This document shows, piece after piece, positions 7,416-14,401 of a stretch of DNA of 64,000 nucleotides. Position numbers and translations under genes: made by a program. Origin of the DNA: an uncultured Saprospiraceae bacterium (GTDB taxonomy: Bacteria > Bacteroidota > Bacteroidia > Chitinophagales > Saprospiraceae); NCBI GenBank assembly GCA_937139495.1, contig CAKZQC010000002.1, forward strand, positions 1 through 64,000, read 5' to 3'. Positions within the stretch are counted from its first letter, which is position 1, and each line of letters opens with the position of its first letter. The notes under the pieces were generated by a model. That model made no database searches. It was not told the origin of the DNA and was given only the letters and a program-made list of their open reading frames with translations.

Positions 7416-7714
7416 CCCCACTCGAAGAATTGGCACTAAAGCAAGCTATTAAGCCCCCTTTTGAGACGACTCAAGAAGTAGCTCCAAATCCAATCGAACC
7501 TGAAACACCAACAGATATGGATAGTATCAAATTGAAACTCGTAGAGTTGCTCGAGCAGCGACAGCAGAACCTTGACAAAATGACCAATCGTGGTTTTTGT
7601 ACTGAATGTAGCCCCATGCAAAAGGTAATGAGTATCGTTTGGACTACTGGAAGTATTGCTAGTGTCGTGCTAGTTTTTGTAATGATTTTCAGACTTATTA
7701 AACCAGCGAAATAA
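7412..7714 (+). CDS. Small C-terminally anchored membrane protein
   Basis: A 100-aa protein with a Pro/Glu-rich N-terminus, a Leu/Gln-rich helix (KLKLVELLEQRQQNLDKM), a Cys pair in FCTECSP, and a membrane span at about 74-94 with a basic end. It starts in the ATGA overlap with the previous gene and shares one base with the next (TAATG). Translational coupling is likely. No family recognised. Confidence 0.65.
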   Translation: MTPLEELALKQAIKPPFETTQEVAPNPIEPETPTDMDSIKLKLVELLEQRQQNLDKMTNRGFCTECSPMQKVMSIVWTTGSIASVVLVFVMIFRLIKPAK

Positions 7715-8007
7715 TGGACGAACAAACCCCTATTGACCAGCTCAACAACGTGAGCCCTCCAACTATTCCTGAGAAAAAAAAGAGTGATGCTGCAAGTGTC
7801 ATTAATGCCGCAGGAAGTGGTCTAAGTGGTGTTGCTTCTATCATTGGAGCAATCACAGGAAACACACCACAAACTACGGTAATTCAACAATCTAGCCCAA
7901 CAGAAACAGCGACAGCAAATAAACCCAATTTTTTATTGTGGGGTGGTATTGGTGGCGGTGTGCTTTTGCTTGGTTTGTTGATTTTTTTATCATCACAAAA
8001 AAAATAA
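7714..8007 (+). CDS. Small Gly-rich membrane protein
   Basis: A 97-aa protein with a polar N-terminus, a central Ala/Gly/Ser-rich hydrophobic stretch (SVINAAGSGLSGVASIIGAITG), a Thr-rich linker and a C-terminal membrane span (LLWGGIGGGVLLLGLLIFL) followed by QKK. Its start shares one base with the previous stop. The central stretch could be a second, amphipathic membrane segment. Virion membrane protein is an inference from context. Confidence 0.65.
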   Translation: MDEQTPIDQLNNVSPPTIPEKKKSDAASVINAAGSGLSGVASIIGAITGNTPQTTVIQQSSPTETATANKPNFLLWGGIGGGVLLLGLLIFLSSQKK

Positions 8008-8009
8008 TT

Positions 8010-8954
8010 ATGGCACCCAATAAAACCCCAATTTTGATAGTACTACTTTTTGTGGTGCTATTGGGTGGTGGTGGTGCAGCTTGGTTTATCTTGCGAAAAA
8101 AAGAAGATGACGAAGTATTGCCTATCACGCCCGAACCTGAAACACCTATAAGTGTGGTCGGTGGTCGTACCTCTCTAACAAATGCAGAGATTCAAAAAAG
8201 TACTGTAATAGCCAATCTATTAGCCAATGGTGGCGGAAGTAGTGGTAACGGTACGACTAACACACCAGCAGTTCCAACACCTCCACCTGTTCCTGTCGTT
8301 TCCAATACTCCAGAAGGGGAGCAGTTGATAATCGAAAGAGCTAGGCAATTGCAGCAGTCGGATGTCGGTTCTACTTCTATTCGAGCCAATCACAAGGTTG
8401 GCAGGACACTAACAGACCCACAAACATTCCCCAGCGATACAGTAGATGCCATTAAGGAGATGATGGGCGGTATTCAGAATGTTGACCCTGAGGATTATAG
8501 TACTTATCCCATCTATGGAAAGTGGGAGACAAACGGTCCCAGTCTTCGCAAAGAGTTGCAGGATTACCTAGACGAGGGCGAAAAATCGTATAGTTTATCC
8601 AAGTGGTCGGATCGAGACCATTATTGGATAAAATCACTATCGCTTAATTTGTACTATGGTACTCGTGAACCCTATGTGGATGCCCCCGCAAAATTTACTT
8701 GGGGAGGACTAAACCAAAAAGGAGTGGACTTCTACAAGAAGATGAACGGGAACAATGTCGCAAACGTCCATTTATTGGAGTTCAAAAATGGAGAACCAAC
8801 ATACCGAGCAGGTTATATGTACAAGTTTGTGCAGAAGTGGGTGGCTGAGATTGATTATTTCAATCTAGTGACTATCGACGAAGCGAAAGCCCAACTGTTA
8901 GCAGCTGGTATTATTGTTAATCCGTCCAAGGCGGACAAAATGAATGGTAAATAG
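8010..8954 (+). CDS. Membrane-anchored structural-type protein
   Basis: A 314-aa protein with an N-terminal membrane span (residues about 6-27, with GGGGAAWF), an acidic linker, a Gly/Asn/Pro-rich flexible region (about 72-100) and a globular C-terminal domain (about 130-305) rich in Trp and Tyr. ATG 8010 is preferred to an earlier ATG at 7938 because it lies 2 bases after the previous stop and gives a clean span; the earlier start would run through the previous gene. The layout would suit a spike- or vertex-associated protein projecting from the inner membrane. It overlaps the next gene by 11 bases. Confidence 0.65.
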   Translation: MAPNKTPILIVLLFVVLLGGGGAAWFILRKKEDDEVLPITPEPETPISVVGGRTSLTNAEIQKSTVIANLLANGGGSSGNGTTNTPAVPTPPPVPVVSNTPEGEQLIIERARQLQQSDVGSTSIRANHKVGRTLTDPQTFPSDTVDAIKEMMGGIQNVDPEDYSTYPIYGKWETNGPSLRKELQDYLDEGEKSYSLSKWSDRDHYWIKSLSLNLYYGTREPYVDAPAKFTWGGLNQKGVDFYKKMNGNNVANVHLLEFKNGEPTYRAGYMYKFVQKWVAEIDYFNLVTIDEAKAQLLAAGIIVNPSKADKMNGK

Positions 8955-9417
8955 TATGATAAAATACAGACCAACAAAGACCCACCTCGCCATCGGTGGT
9001 GGTGTCTTTGCCTTGCTGGTTGCCCTTATTTACTTTTTGGGCAAAAGCCAAGGACGAACCGAAAATACAAGCGAAACAATCGACGTAAAAGTCCGAATAA
9101 ACGACCAAAACGGAGGCACTATACTTTACGACCCTATTCACTTAGTTAGGGCATTAAATAAGGGGCTAACAACCACTTATTTTTGGGATTTTTCGGAGCG
9201 TTGCGAACCTATCAAAGAACTGTACGAATTGGAAGCCGTGCAGTTTATGGCAACCGTAGCAGCGTACAAAAAGACCTACGGCGAAGACATACAAACGCAC
9301 ATGAGGGCGTGCCACCGTACTTGTTCGATGCCTTACACTGATAAGGCAGAAATACCTGCGGATTATTTTACATTGATTTATAATAAAATCAATAACCTGA
9401 ATCAAATTATAAACTAA
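8944..9417 (+). CDS. Single-span membrane protein
   Basis: A 157-aa protein with an N-terminal membrane span (residues about 15-33) followed by a globular domain with four Cys (CEPIKELY..., then CHRTCSMPY), which suggests disulphides or metal binding. The start at 8944 gives the 11-base overlap also seen at two other gene junctions in this element. ATG at 8956, directly after the upstream stop, is an alternative start. Unknown family. Confidence 0.6.
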   Translation: MVNSMIKYRPTKTHLAIGGGVFALLVALIYFLGKSQGRTENTSETIDVKVRINDQNGGTILYDPIHLVRALNKGLTTTYFWDFSERCEPIKELYELEAVQFMATVAAYKKTYGEDIQTHMRACHRTCSMPYTDKAEIPADYFTLIYNKINNLNQIIN

Positions 9418-9434
9418 CTCATACCCCTAAAATT

Positions 9435-9689
9435 ATGAAACCTACAAAGAACAAAATCATTTTTTTGATGGTGCTATTACTTGCCCTTGGTGGTGGTTTT
9501 GCATACTTCAAATGGAACAATAAACGTAAAGCAGCAGAAGTGGCTGGAGATATTGCTGGAGATGATGCAGCGGTAGCAATGGCAACCCCTGATGAAACGC
9601 CCGTACAACCGTTGGCACTTGTTGATAAAATGCAATCAATGGCAACGGAACAAGAGGCTGGATTTAGTAACCTAATCAAAAAAGTATAA
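9435..9689 (+). CDS. Small N-terminally anchored membrane protein
   Basis: An 84-aa protein with an N-terminal basic stretch, a membrane span at about 8-25 (with LALGGGFAYF), and an Ala/Asp-rich polar remainder ending in a short amphipathic helix. It lies 4 bases before the peptidoglycan-binding gene. Candidate virion membrane protein. Confidence 0.6.
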   Translation: MKPTKNKIIFLMVLLLALGGGFAYFKWNNKRKAAEVAGDIAGDDAAVAMATPDETPVQPLALVDKMQSMATEQEAGFSNLIKKV

Positions 9690-9693
9690 GAGC

Positions 9694-10110
9694 ATGAAAC
9701 AGACAATTAAAAATAATGCAAAACCTATTGGCTTTGTTTTCTTATCTGTTGTTGTGTTTGCTTTAGTCTATTTCAATAAGGATAAGCTGGTAGCTTTTTT
9801 TAGTAGAGCAAAGGGCGGAGGTAGTGCCGTACTCAATAGTAGTACCGAAAACACACCGTTGACCAACACACCTATTAGCCTAAGTAGTGGCGTTGCTACT
9901 GATGATACTATCCTCAAAATAGGCAGCCCACACCGTGATAAAGTTAGGGTATTGCAAGAGCTAATCAACGAGCGGAAGATAGGCAAAATAGTAAGTGCTA
10001 AATTATCCGTTGATGGAGTGTTCGGTACACAAACAGAGGCAGTCCTAGATATGCTAACAGGAATGAAAGCAATTAGTATCAACCAATTTAAACAACTCGT
10101 AAAAGCCTAA
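9694..10110 (+). CDS. Membrane-anchored peptidoglycan-binding-like protein
   Basis: A 138-aa protein with an N-terminal membrane span (about 11-27), a Ser/Thr-rich linker, and a C-terminal domain (about 70-135) that resembles PG_binding_1: KVRVLQELINERK...SVDGVFGTQTEAVLDML. Such domains hold enzymes or virion proteins on the cell wall. It is close to the two lytic-enzyme genes and has the same anchor design, so it may help a phage entry complex bind the wall. Confidence 0.75.
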   Translation: MKQTIKNNAKPIGFVFLSVVVFALVYFNKDKLVAFFSRAKGGGSAVLNSSTENTPLTNTPISLSSGVATDDTILKIGSPHRDKVRVLQELINERKIGKIVSAKLSVDGVFGTQTEAVLDMLTGMKAISINQFKQLVKA

Positions 10111-10112
10111 CC

Positions 10113-10313
10113 ATGCCCTTATTTATTCCCTTTTTGATAGGAGCAGGTGGTACGGGGTTTTGGTGGTGGAAATCCTCCCAAGAGGAGGACGAAGCCCCCA
10201 ACCTAAAAGACGACTTAATCAATGTTGCCAAGTATAGCGGAATTGCTATACTGGCAATATTGGTTATCCGTTGGGCTTGGAAGAAAACACGTATAACCAA
10301 TGCACCTAAATAA
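10113..10313 (+). CDS. Small membrane protein, two hydrophobic segments
   Basis: A 66-aa protein with an N-terminal hydrophobic segment (PLFIPFLIGAGGTGFWWW), an acidic linker, a second span (about 42-56) and a basic end. It overlaps the lysozyme gene by 14 bases. It could be a holin for the downstream enzymes or a virion membrane protein; the sequence does not decide. Confidence 0.6.
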   Translation: MPLFIPFLIGAGGTGFWWWKSSQEEDEAPNLKDDLINVAKYSGIAILAILVIRWAWKKTRITNAPK

Positions 10314-10929
10314 CAACGATTTATTATTATATTTTGGCGGAGTACTGTTGGCAGCTGGTGCTGCTGTTGGTGCTGCTGAATTAGCTTTTTATTATCGTAA
10401 AAAACGCTGGATAGATGCTTGTGAGCAAGCCTTTTTTAAGTTAGATGATACGCAGCGTAGTTCGGTTGGTCATATCGTCCGAGATTTTGAACGATACGGA
10501 GATGGAGACGAGAATAAACTTGTTTATATCCTAGCCACAGCACGACACGAAAGCAGACTAAAACCAATAAAAGAATGGCGAGCAACATCTAGTCAAACCA
10601 CCATTTACAACCTACAAAATAGGTATTGGGATACTGGATATTATGGGCGTGGATTCGTCCAGCTCACTTGGGAACGTAACTACGCAAAAATGTCAGAATT
10701 TACGGGGCTTAATTTGGTCAAAAATCCCGACCTCGCACTAATCCCCGACTACGCAGGCGATATAATCGTCTATGGTATGATCAATGGCAGTTTTACACGT
10801 AGGAAGTTAAGCGAATTTATCAATAGCAGCAGTATTGATTTTTATAACGCTCGTAAAACCGTCAATGGACTAGATAAGGCTAGTACGATAGCAACCTACG
10901 CAAATAGTCTAAAAAAAGCACTTCAATAG
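10300..10929 (+). CDS. Membrane-anchored GH19-like lysozyme/chitinase
   Basis: A 209-aa protein with an N-terminal membrane span (about 7-30, Ala/Gly-rich) followed by a GH19-type glycosidase domain. Seen: the acid-bearing TARHESRL segment, and YGRGFVQLTWERNYAKMSEF then NPDLAL, which is the usual GH19 phage endolysin pattern (YGRG-IQLTG-NY...L-NP-L). The family cleaves beta-1,4 bonds in peptidoglycan or chitin. An anchor in place of an export signal suggests a virion- or membrane-bound entry/lysis enzyme, as with PRD1 P7. It ends 1 base before the M15 gene. Confidence 0.85.
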   Translation: MHLNNNDLLLYFGGVLLAAGAAVGAAELAFYYRKKRWIDACEQAFFKLDDTQRSSVGHIVRDFERYGDGDENKLVYILATARHESRLKPIKEWRATSSQTTIYNLQNRYWDTGYYGRGFVQLTWERNYAKMSEFTGLNLVKNPDLALIPDYAGDIIVYGMINGSFTRRKLSEFINSSSIDFYNARKTVNGLDKASTIATYANSLKKALQ

Positions 10930-10930
10930 T

Positions 10931-11575
10931 ATGAAAAAAGCCCCATTTTTTAACATCAAAGCTCTATTTGTTATCATTCCACTAGCTGTACTTATTCCTA
11001 TCCTTATTTTGCGTTTTCGTCAACAATCAAAGGCGGAAACAACGCCAGCATTTTGGCGGACGGTTCGTCACTTCCAATCATACGAATTTGATTCGCCTTT
11101 TGAGGTTGGTTCAGGTATGCGAATGAAGCAACACTTTATACGCCTGATAGACGAAGTCCGACACCGTGTCGGCTTTGTCATGTCTGTTTCTTCGGGGTTT
11201 CGTACGCCTGAACACAATAGCAGTATCAAAAATTCAAATGGTGTACAATATAGCTCCAGCAATTCGCCACACATGAGCGGTATCGCTTCCGATGTATTGA
11301 CCAATGACTTGAACGACACGCTCAAGCTAATGACAACAATCATGCAAGTACGAAACCAAAAATACCCCACTATGTCGTTGGGGATTGGTATCTATGGTAG
11401 TAGCTCCAGACCTAATGGCTTTTTTATCCATTTCGATACACGAGAACACCGAACCGCAATACTGCAAAAGGATACCATGTGGACGGGCAACGATTACCCA
11501 CAGGGCGGATATCGCAGGTTGACCAGTCAAGAATTGCAGCTATTTAAAAACATTTTCAATCAATACAAAAAATAA
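10931..11575 (+). CDS. Membrane-anchored M15 peptidase (D-Ala-D-Ala / L-Ala-D-Glu type)
   Basis: A 214-aa protein with an N-terminal span (about 10-28) followed by a peptidase M15 domain. Zinc motif 1 is SPHMSGIASDV (S-x-H-x-x-G-x-A-x-D), and motif 2 is FFIHFD (H-x-D). VSSGFRTPEHN also fits the M15A family. The family cleaves peptide bonds in peptidoglycan. Together with the GH19-like enzyme it gives the element glycan and peptide cleavage, both tethered to a membrane. It overlaps the next start by 1 base. Confidence 0.88.
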   Translation: MKKAPFFNIKALFVIIPLAVLIPILILRFRQQSKAETTPAFWRTVRHFQSYEFDSPFEVGSGMRMKQHFIRLIDEVRHRVGFVMSVSSGFRTPEHNSSIKNSNGVQYSSSNSPHMSGIASDVLTNDLNDTLKLMTTIMQVRNQKYPTMSLGIGIYGSSSRPNGFFIHFDTREHRTAILQKDTMWTGNDYPQGGYRRLTSQELQLFKNIFNQYKK

Positions 11576-11871
11576 TGAGTAAACCAATTGGAAAAGAAGT
11601 AGAAGGGAAATATCAGTTGAGGGCGTATAATTTTTGCCCTAAGACGAACACCCCTATACCATCGCCTTATTCGTTTCACATCAACTTATTACGACAGCCC
11701 AATACAAGCGAAAGCTATTTTTGTGGCGTGCTTAAAGAGGATATTGTGTGGATGCTTATTGACCAATACGAAGCATATCAAAAAAGCAATTACCCACACC
11801 CTAATAATGAACTCATTCTAACAAAATTAAGGTCGGTACTTGATTTGATGAAAAATAGATATGAAGATTAA
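11575..11871 (+). CDS. Hypothetical phage protein
   Basis: A 98-aa soluble protein, unknown family. It has an N-terminal beta-like region with two Cys, then a helical C-terminal half (DIVWMLIDQYEAYQKSN, LILTKLRSVLDLMKN). It starts in a TAATG overlap with the M15 peptidase gene, which points to coupled translation. Confidence 0.6.
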   Translation: MSKPIGKEVEGKYQLRAYNFCPKTNTPIPSPYSFHINLLRQPNTSESYFCGVLKEDIVWMLIDQYEAYQKSNYPHPNNELILTKLRSVLDLMKNRYED

Positions 11872-11899
11872 TTTTTGTCAATACAAAAAGTAAATAACA

Positions 11900-12136
11900 A
11901 TGAACGATAACCAAACGCCAGTACAGACATTGACAGTGCAAGCAGACCAAATTAAGTCAGAACTATTTAACGAGTGGGAGCAAGAAGATACAGCACTAAG
12001 AGCCAAGCAAGCTCAAGCAAGAAAAGACTATAACAATTCTTCTGTTGGAATTATTCAGGCAGGAGCTGCAGCCATTACTTCTGCTATTGTTTTAGTCTTT
12101 TTTTTAAGATGGTTGTTTCAGCTATCCAAGAAATAA
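11900..12136 (+). CDS. Small C-terminally anchored membrane protein
   Basis: A 78-aa protein with a charged helical N-terminus (AEDQ- and K-rich, likely coiled coil up to about residue 45) and a membrane span at about 50-72 with a basic end. The layout resembles the proteins at 7134-8007. Unknown family. Confidence 0.6.
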   Translation: MNDNQTPVQTLTVQADQIKSELFNEWEQEDTALRAKQAQARKDYNNSSVGIIQAGAAAITSAIVLVFFLRWLFQLSKK

Positions 12137-12188
12137 TATTTCGCTTAAAAGCGTGTTTTTATTCAATCAAATCAATTAATAATCCACC

Positions 12189-12314
12189 ATGAAAAAATTC
12201 AAAAAAACAAAGGCAAAACCGCCTAAGGTAACGCATACAAAGCAAAGTGTAACCACTAATGAATTGAACCAAGAAAGGCTCAAAAAATTACTCAAAAAGA
12301 CCAAGAAAAAATAA
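12189..12314 (+). CDS. 41-aa highly basic protein
   Basis: A small gene of 41 codons with about 17 Lys/Arg and almost no acidic residues, starting at ATG 12189 and ending 1 base before the next ATG. Short, very basic proteins in phages can bind or condense packaged DNA (PM2 and archaeal membrane phages have such virion proteins); the role here is inferred. The tight spacing to the next gene supports it being real. Confidence 0.5.
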   Translation: MKKFKKTKAKPPKVTHTKQSVTTNELNQERLKKLLKKTKKK

Positions 12315-12315
12315 C

Positions 12316-13221
12316 ATGAAAATTACTGATACATTGACACACGAAGAAAGTGGAAGCCGTTCAAGAATGGAGCTTTGGTGGCGCAAGAAAGAGTTTAAAC
12401 TACTATACAAAGGATTTAGAGGTGGTTCTGTGCCTGATGCTTTTATGAATAAAATAAAGGACGTACGAAAGGTAGAAGAGGTCTTCAAATTAAAGGGCTT
12501 TCAGTATGGCAATTGGCTAACCAATGGCGACCGATTCAATTATTTGGCAGCATTGGGGATTTGTTTGTATGATCTCAATAAGGTGTTGAAATTCAAAAAT
12601 AATAACCTTGGGTTTGATGGAAATTTAGGTGTAGCATTTGGGGCGAGAGGTGTTCGTGGTGCAATGGCTCACTACGAAGCTAGTAGGCACTTAATTAATA
12701 TGACTAGATACCATGAGGCAGAGCGATACGATACTAATCCTAGTAAGGAAACCTTATTTGTCAATACAGGTGGAGCTGGTGCATTTGCTCACGAATACGG
12801 ACATTTTTTAGATTACTTTATTGGTCAAAATATAAAAACACACCCCACTATCTATACCTTGACTAATTGGCGTAGTACCAGCCAAAGAAGAATAAAATAT
12901 GATCCTAAAAAATACCCAGCTCGAGCAATTGTGGAGAATATTTTGATGTTAGCTTATTGGAGTGAAGAAGGAAAAAAAGACTCTAATTTTATTATTAGAG
13001 TAAAACGATTTGGAGTCAAAGCGTATTGGTTCAGACGTAACGAAATTTTTGCACGATTATTTGAACAGTACATAGGATACAAACTGAAACAAATAGGCAT
13101 CGAAAATTCATTTTTGACTCATAATAAATACGCAAAACAAGTGTACATGACTCAGGCAGAGTTAAAGAAAGTTGTTCCACTATTTGATGAATTACTTATC
13201 CATATTCGTATGGCGTTTTAA
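12316..13221 (+). CDS. HEYGH metallopeptidase-like protein (LPD-type polyvalent domain)
   Basis: A 301-aa protein. Residues 105-170 contain VAFGARG-RGAMAHYE, then GGAGAFAHEYGHFLDYFIG with the zincin motif HEYGH at 159-163. This matches metallopeptidase-like domains found in polyvalent phage proteins and MuF-associated toxins (LPD1/LPD5 families, recalled from memory). Here it is a stand-alone gene, not part of a giant protein. A possible role is a phage-delivered protease or virion maturation enzyme. Last gene of the plus-strand run, before a two-sided terminator. Confidence 0.7.
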   Translation: MKITDTLTHEESGSRSRMELWWRKKEFKLLYKGFRGGSVPDAFMNKIKDVRKVEEVFKLKGFQYGNWLTNGDRFNYLAALGICLYDLNKVLKFKNNNLGFDGNLGVAFGARGVRGAMAHYEASRHLINMTRYHEAERYDTNPSKETLFVNTGGAGAFAHEYGHFLDYFIGQNIKTHPTIYTLTNWRSTSQRRIKYDPKKYPARAIVENILMLAYWSEEGKKDSNFIIRVKRFGVKAYWFRRNEIFARLFEQYIGYKLKQIGIENSFLTHNKYAKQVYMTQAELKKVVPLFDELLIHIRMAF

Positions 13222-13237
13222 GCTGTCGAAAATGCAA

Positions 13238-13279
13238 TAAAAAAAAGACCCCACACAGTACGTGTAGGGTCTTTTTTTA
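13238..13279. terminator. Bidirectional terminator between convergent genes
   Basis: Stem GACCCcACAC / GTGTaGGGTC with A run on the left and T run on the right, so it can act on both strands. It lies between the HEYGH gene (plus) and the minus-strand two-gene unit. Confidence 0.9.
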
Positions 13280-13318
13280 TTACATTTTTCAGGGAGTTTT
13301 TGCCCCATTTATAGAGTC

Positions 13319-13663
13319 TTATATACTAATATCAATATAGGAGTCAGGAAACCGATAACAAGCAGCAGCGTATTGCGAAATAACAGATAAGAAATCATTG
13401 TATTTCCCCCAGCCATTGCGAGATTCTAGGAGAAGGTAATTGTTAGGGTGTTGAATTAACCGATTCAATCCTTTTCGTAGTATTTTAGCGATGTCCTTTG
13501 CTTGTGTAGCTCCAATTGTTTCTGGTTGCCATAAGGCATCATATAATCCTGCGGCATCTGCCATAGCTCTTAAGTTGTGAGTGATATTGATATAAAAAAG
13601 CGACTCTGAAGATAATTCTGTTTTGTCAGTAGGTTTAGATTCTAAATATATACTTAAGCTCAT
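13319..13663 (-). CDS. Phage protein of unknown function (ITHNL...NGWG family)
   Basis: A 114-aa protein with the pattern INITHNLRAMADAAGLYDALWQP, then NGWGKYNDFLSVI...AAACYRFPDS. I recognise this layout (ITHNL, W-P, NGWG-Y, then pseudo-repeat helix) from a widespread small phage/bacterial family with no assigned function. It overlaps the upstream gene by 4 bases (TAAT/ATGA type junction on the minus strand). It belongs to the module next to the integrase, so it may be an early or lysogeny-related gene. Confidence 0.7.
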   Translation of the reverse strand: MSLSIYLESKPTDKTELSSESLFYINITHNLRAMADAAGLYDALWQPETIGATQAKDIAKILRKGLNRLIQHPNNYLLLESRNGWGKYNDFLSVISQYAAACYRFPDSYIDISI

Positions 13664-14166
13664 TTGTTTTTTTTATTTTTTTTTGGATTAAGAATATCGT
13701 TTAGACCATTGTACAAACGAACAAATTTGGATCGTTGGTCTTTGTCGGTCACTAAATGAGTGTATCGGTGAGCAACAACTTTACGTTTGTTATCCCAAAT
13801 AATACGACCCTTATCCACATCAGTAACAAAAAATGTATTAGGGTGCTTCCTCCATTGAAGCAACTCCCCTTTTTGTACTAGGTCAAGTATTTCGGAGGGA
13901 ATATCATTGTTGGTTAACTCAACCCTCCTTATCTTGCTTTCTTCTCTTTCGATAGCATCTTTTGTTTTTTGGATACTATCTTTTAACTTTCTTAAAGATT
14001 CGTTTTGTCGCTCCCATTTGTCTAAGGTTGCCCGACCGTTTTTTTTGTCATTCAAAGGCTGTCCGTTAGCTTGCTTGACCGTTCTAAAATGGTCTTGTAA
14101 CTTTTCATCAAAGGCTTTATTTTTTTTCTCTAAGGAGTTTTTTAATATTTGAAGTTTTTTTGTCAT
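13660..14166 (-). CDS. Basic coiled-coil phage protein
   Basis: A 168-aa protein starting at ATG 14166 (MTKKLQILKNS). A start at 14226 would put GCCGATGTA repeats inside the coding region. Residues about 1-75 are charged helices, likely coiled coil. A C-terminal domain (about 90-150) has FFVTDVDKGRIIWDNKRKVVAHRY followed by a Lys-rich tail. Unknown family; DNA binding is possible from the charge. Its start lies beside a set of three 13-bp repeats that may be its operators. Confidence 0.65.
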   Translation of the reverse strand: MTKKLQILKNSLEKKNKAFDEKLQDHFRTVKQANGQPLNDKKNGRATLDKWERQNESLRKLKDSIQKTKDAIEREESKIRRVELTNNDIPSEILDLVQKGELLQWRKHPNTFFVTDVDKGRIIWDNKRKVVAHRYTHLVTDKDQRSKFVRLYNGLNDILNPKKNKKNK

Positions 14167-14401
14167 TTGTTGCCGATGTATTTTATAGATATAAAAAAGC
14201 AAAGAGATTCCCCCATACATCGGCAAATGTTACCCGTACAAGCGAACTTGAAGGGAGGGGAATCTCTATTCTTGTATATCTGTATTAAATTAAATTTAGT
14301 ATTGATGCGTTATACGCTTTGTAACAATTTTGCCGATGTATTACACCACAATGATAGGACAAAGTATGGAGAAAGTCAAGCGATGGGTGTATTTTTTTGT
14401 T
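14167..14401. promoter_or_regulatory. Control region with three 13-bp repeats and an 11-bp inverted repeat
   Basis: 235 bases without a gene. TGCCGATGTA occurs at 14171-14180 and 14331-14340, and in inverse at 14216-14225 (flanks T-TT and AAA extend each match to about 13 bases). AGAGATTCCCC at 14203-14213 is the exact reverse complement of GGGGAATCTCT at 14257-14267, enclosing the inverted copy. Such sets serve as repressor operators, excisionase sites or replication iterons. Position between integrase and the two-gene unit favours lysogeny control or recombination. Confidence 0.7.
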
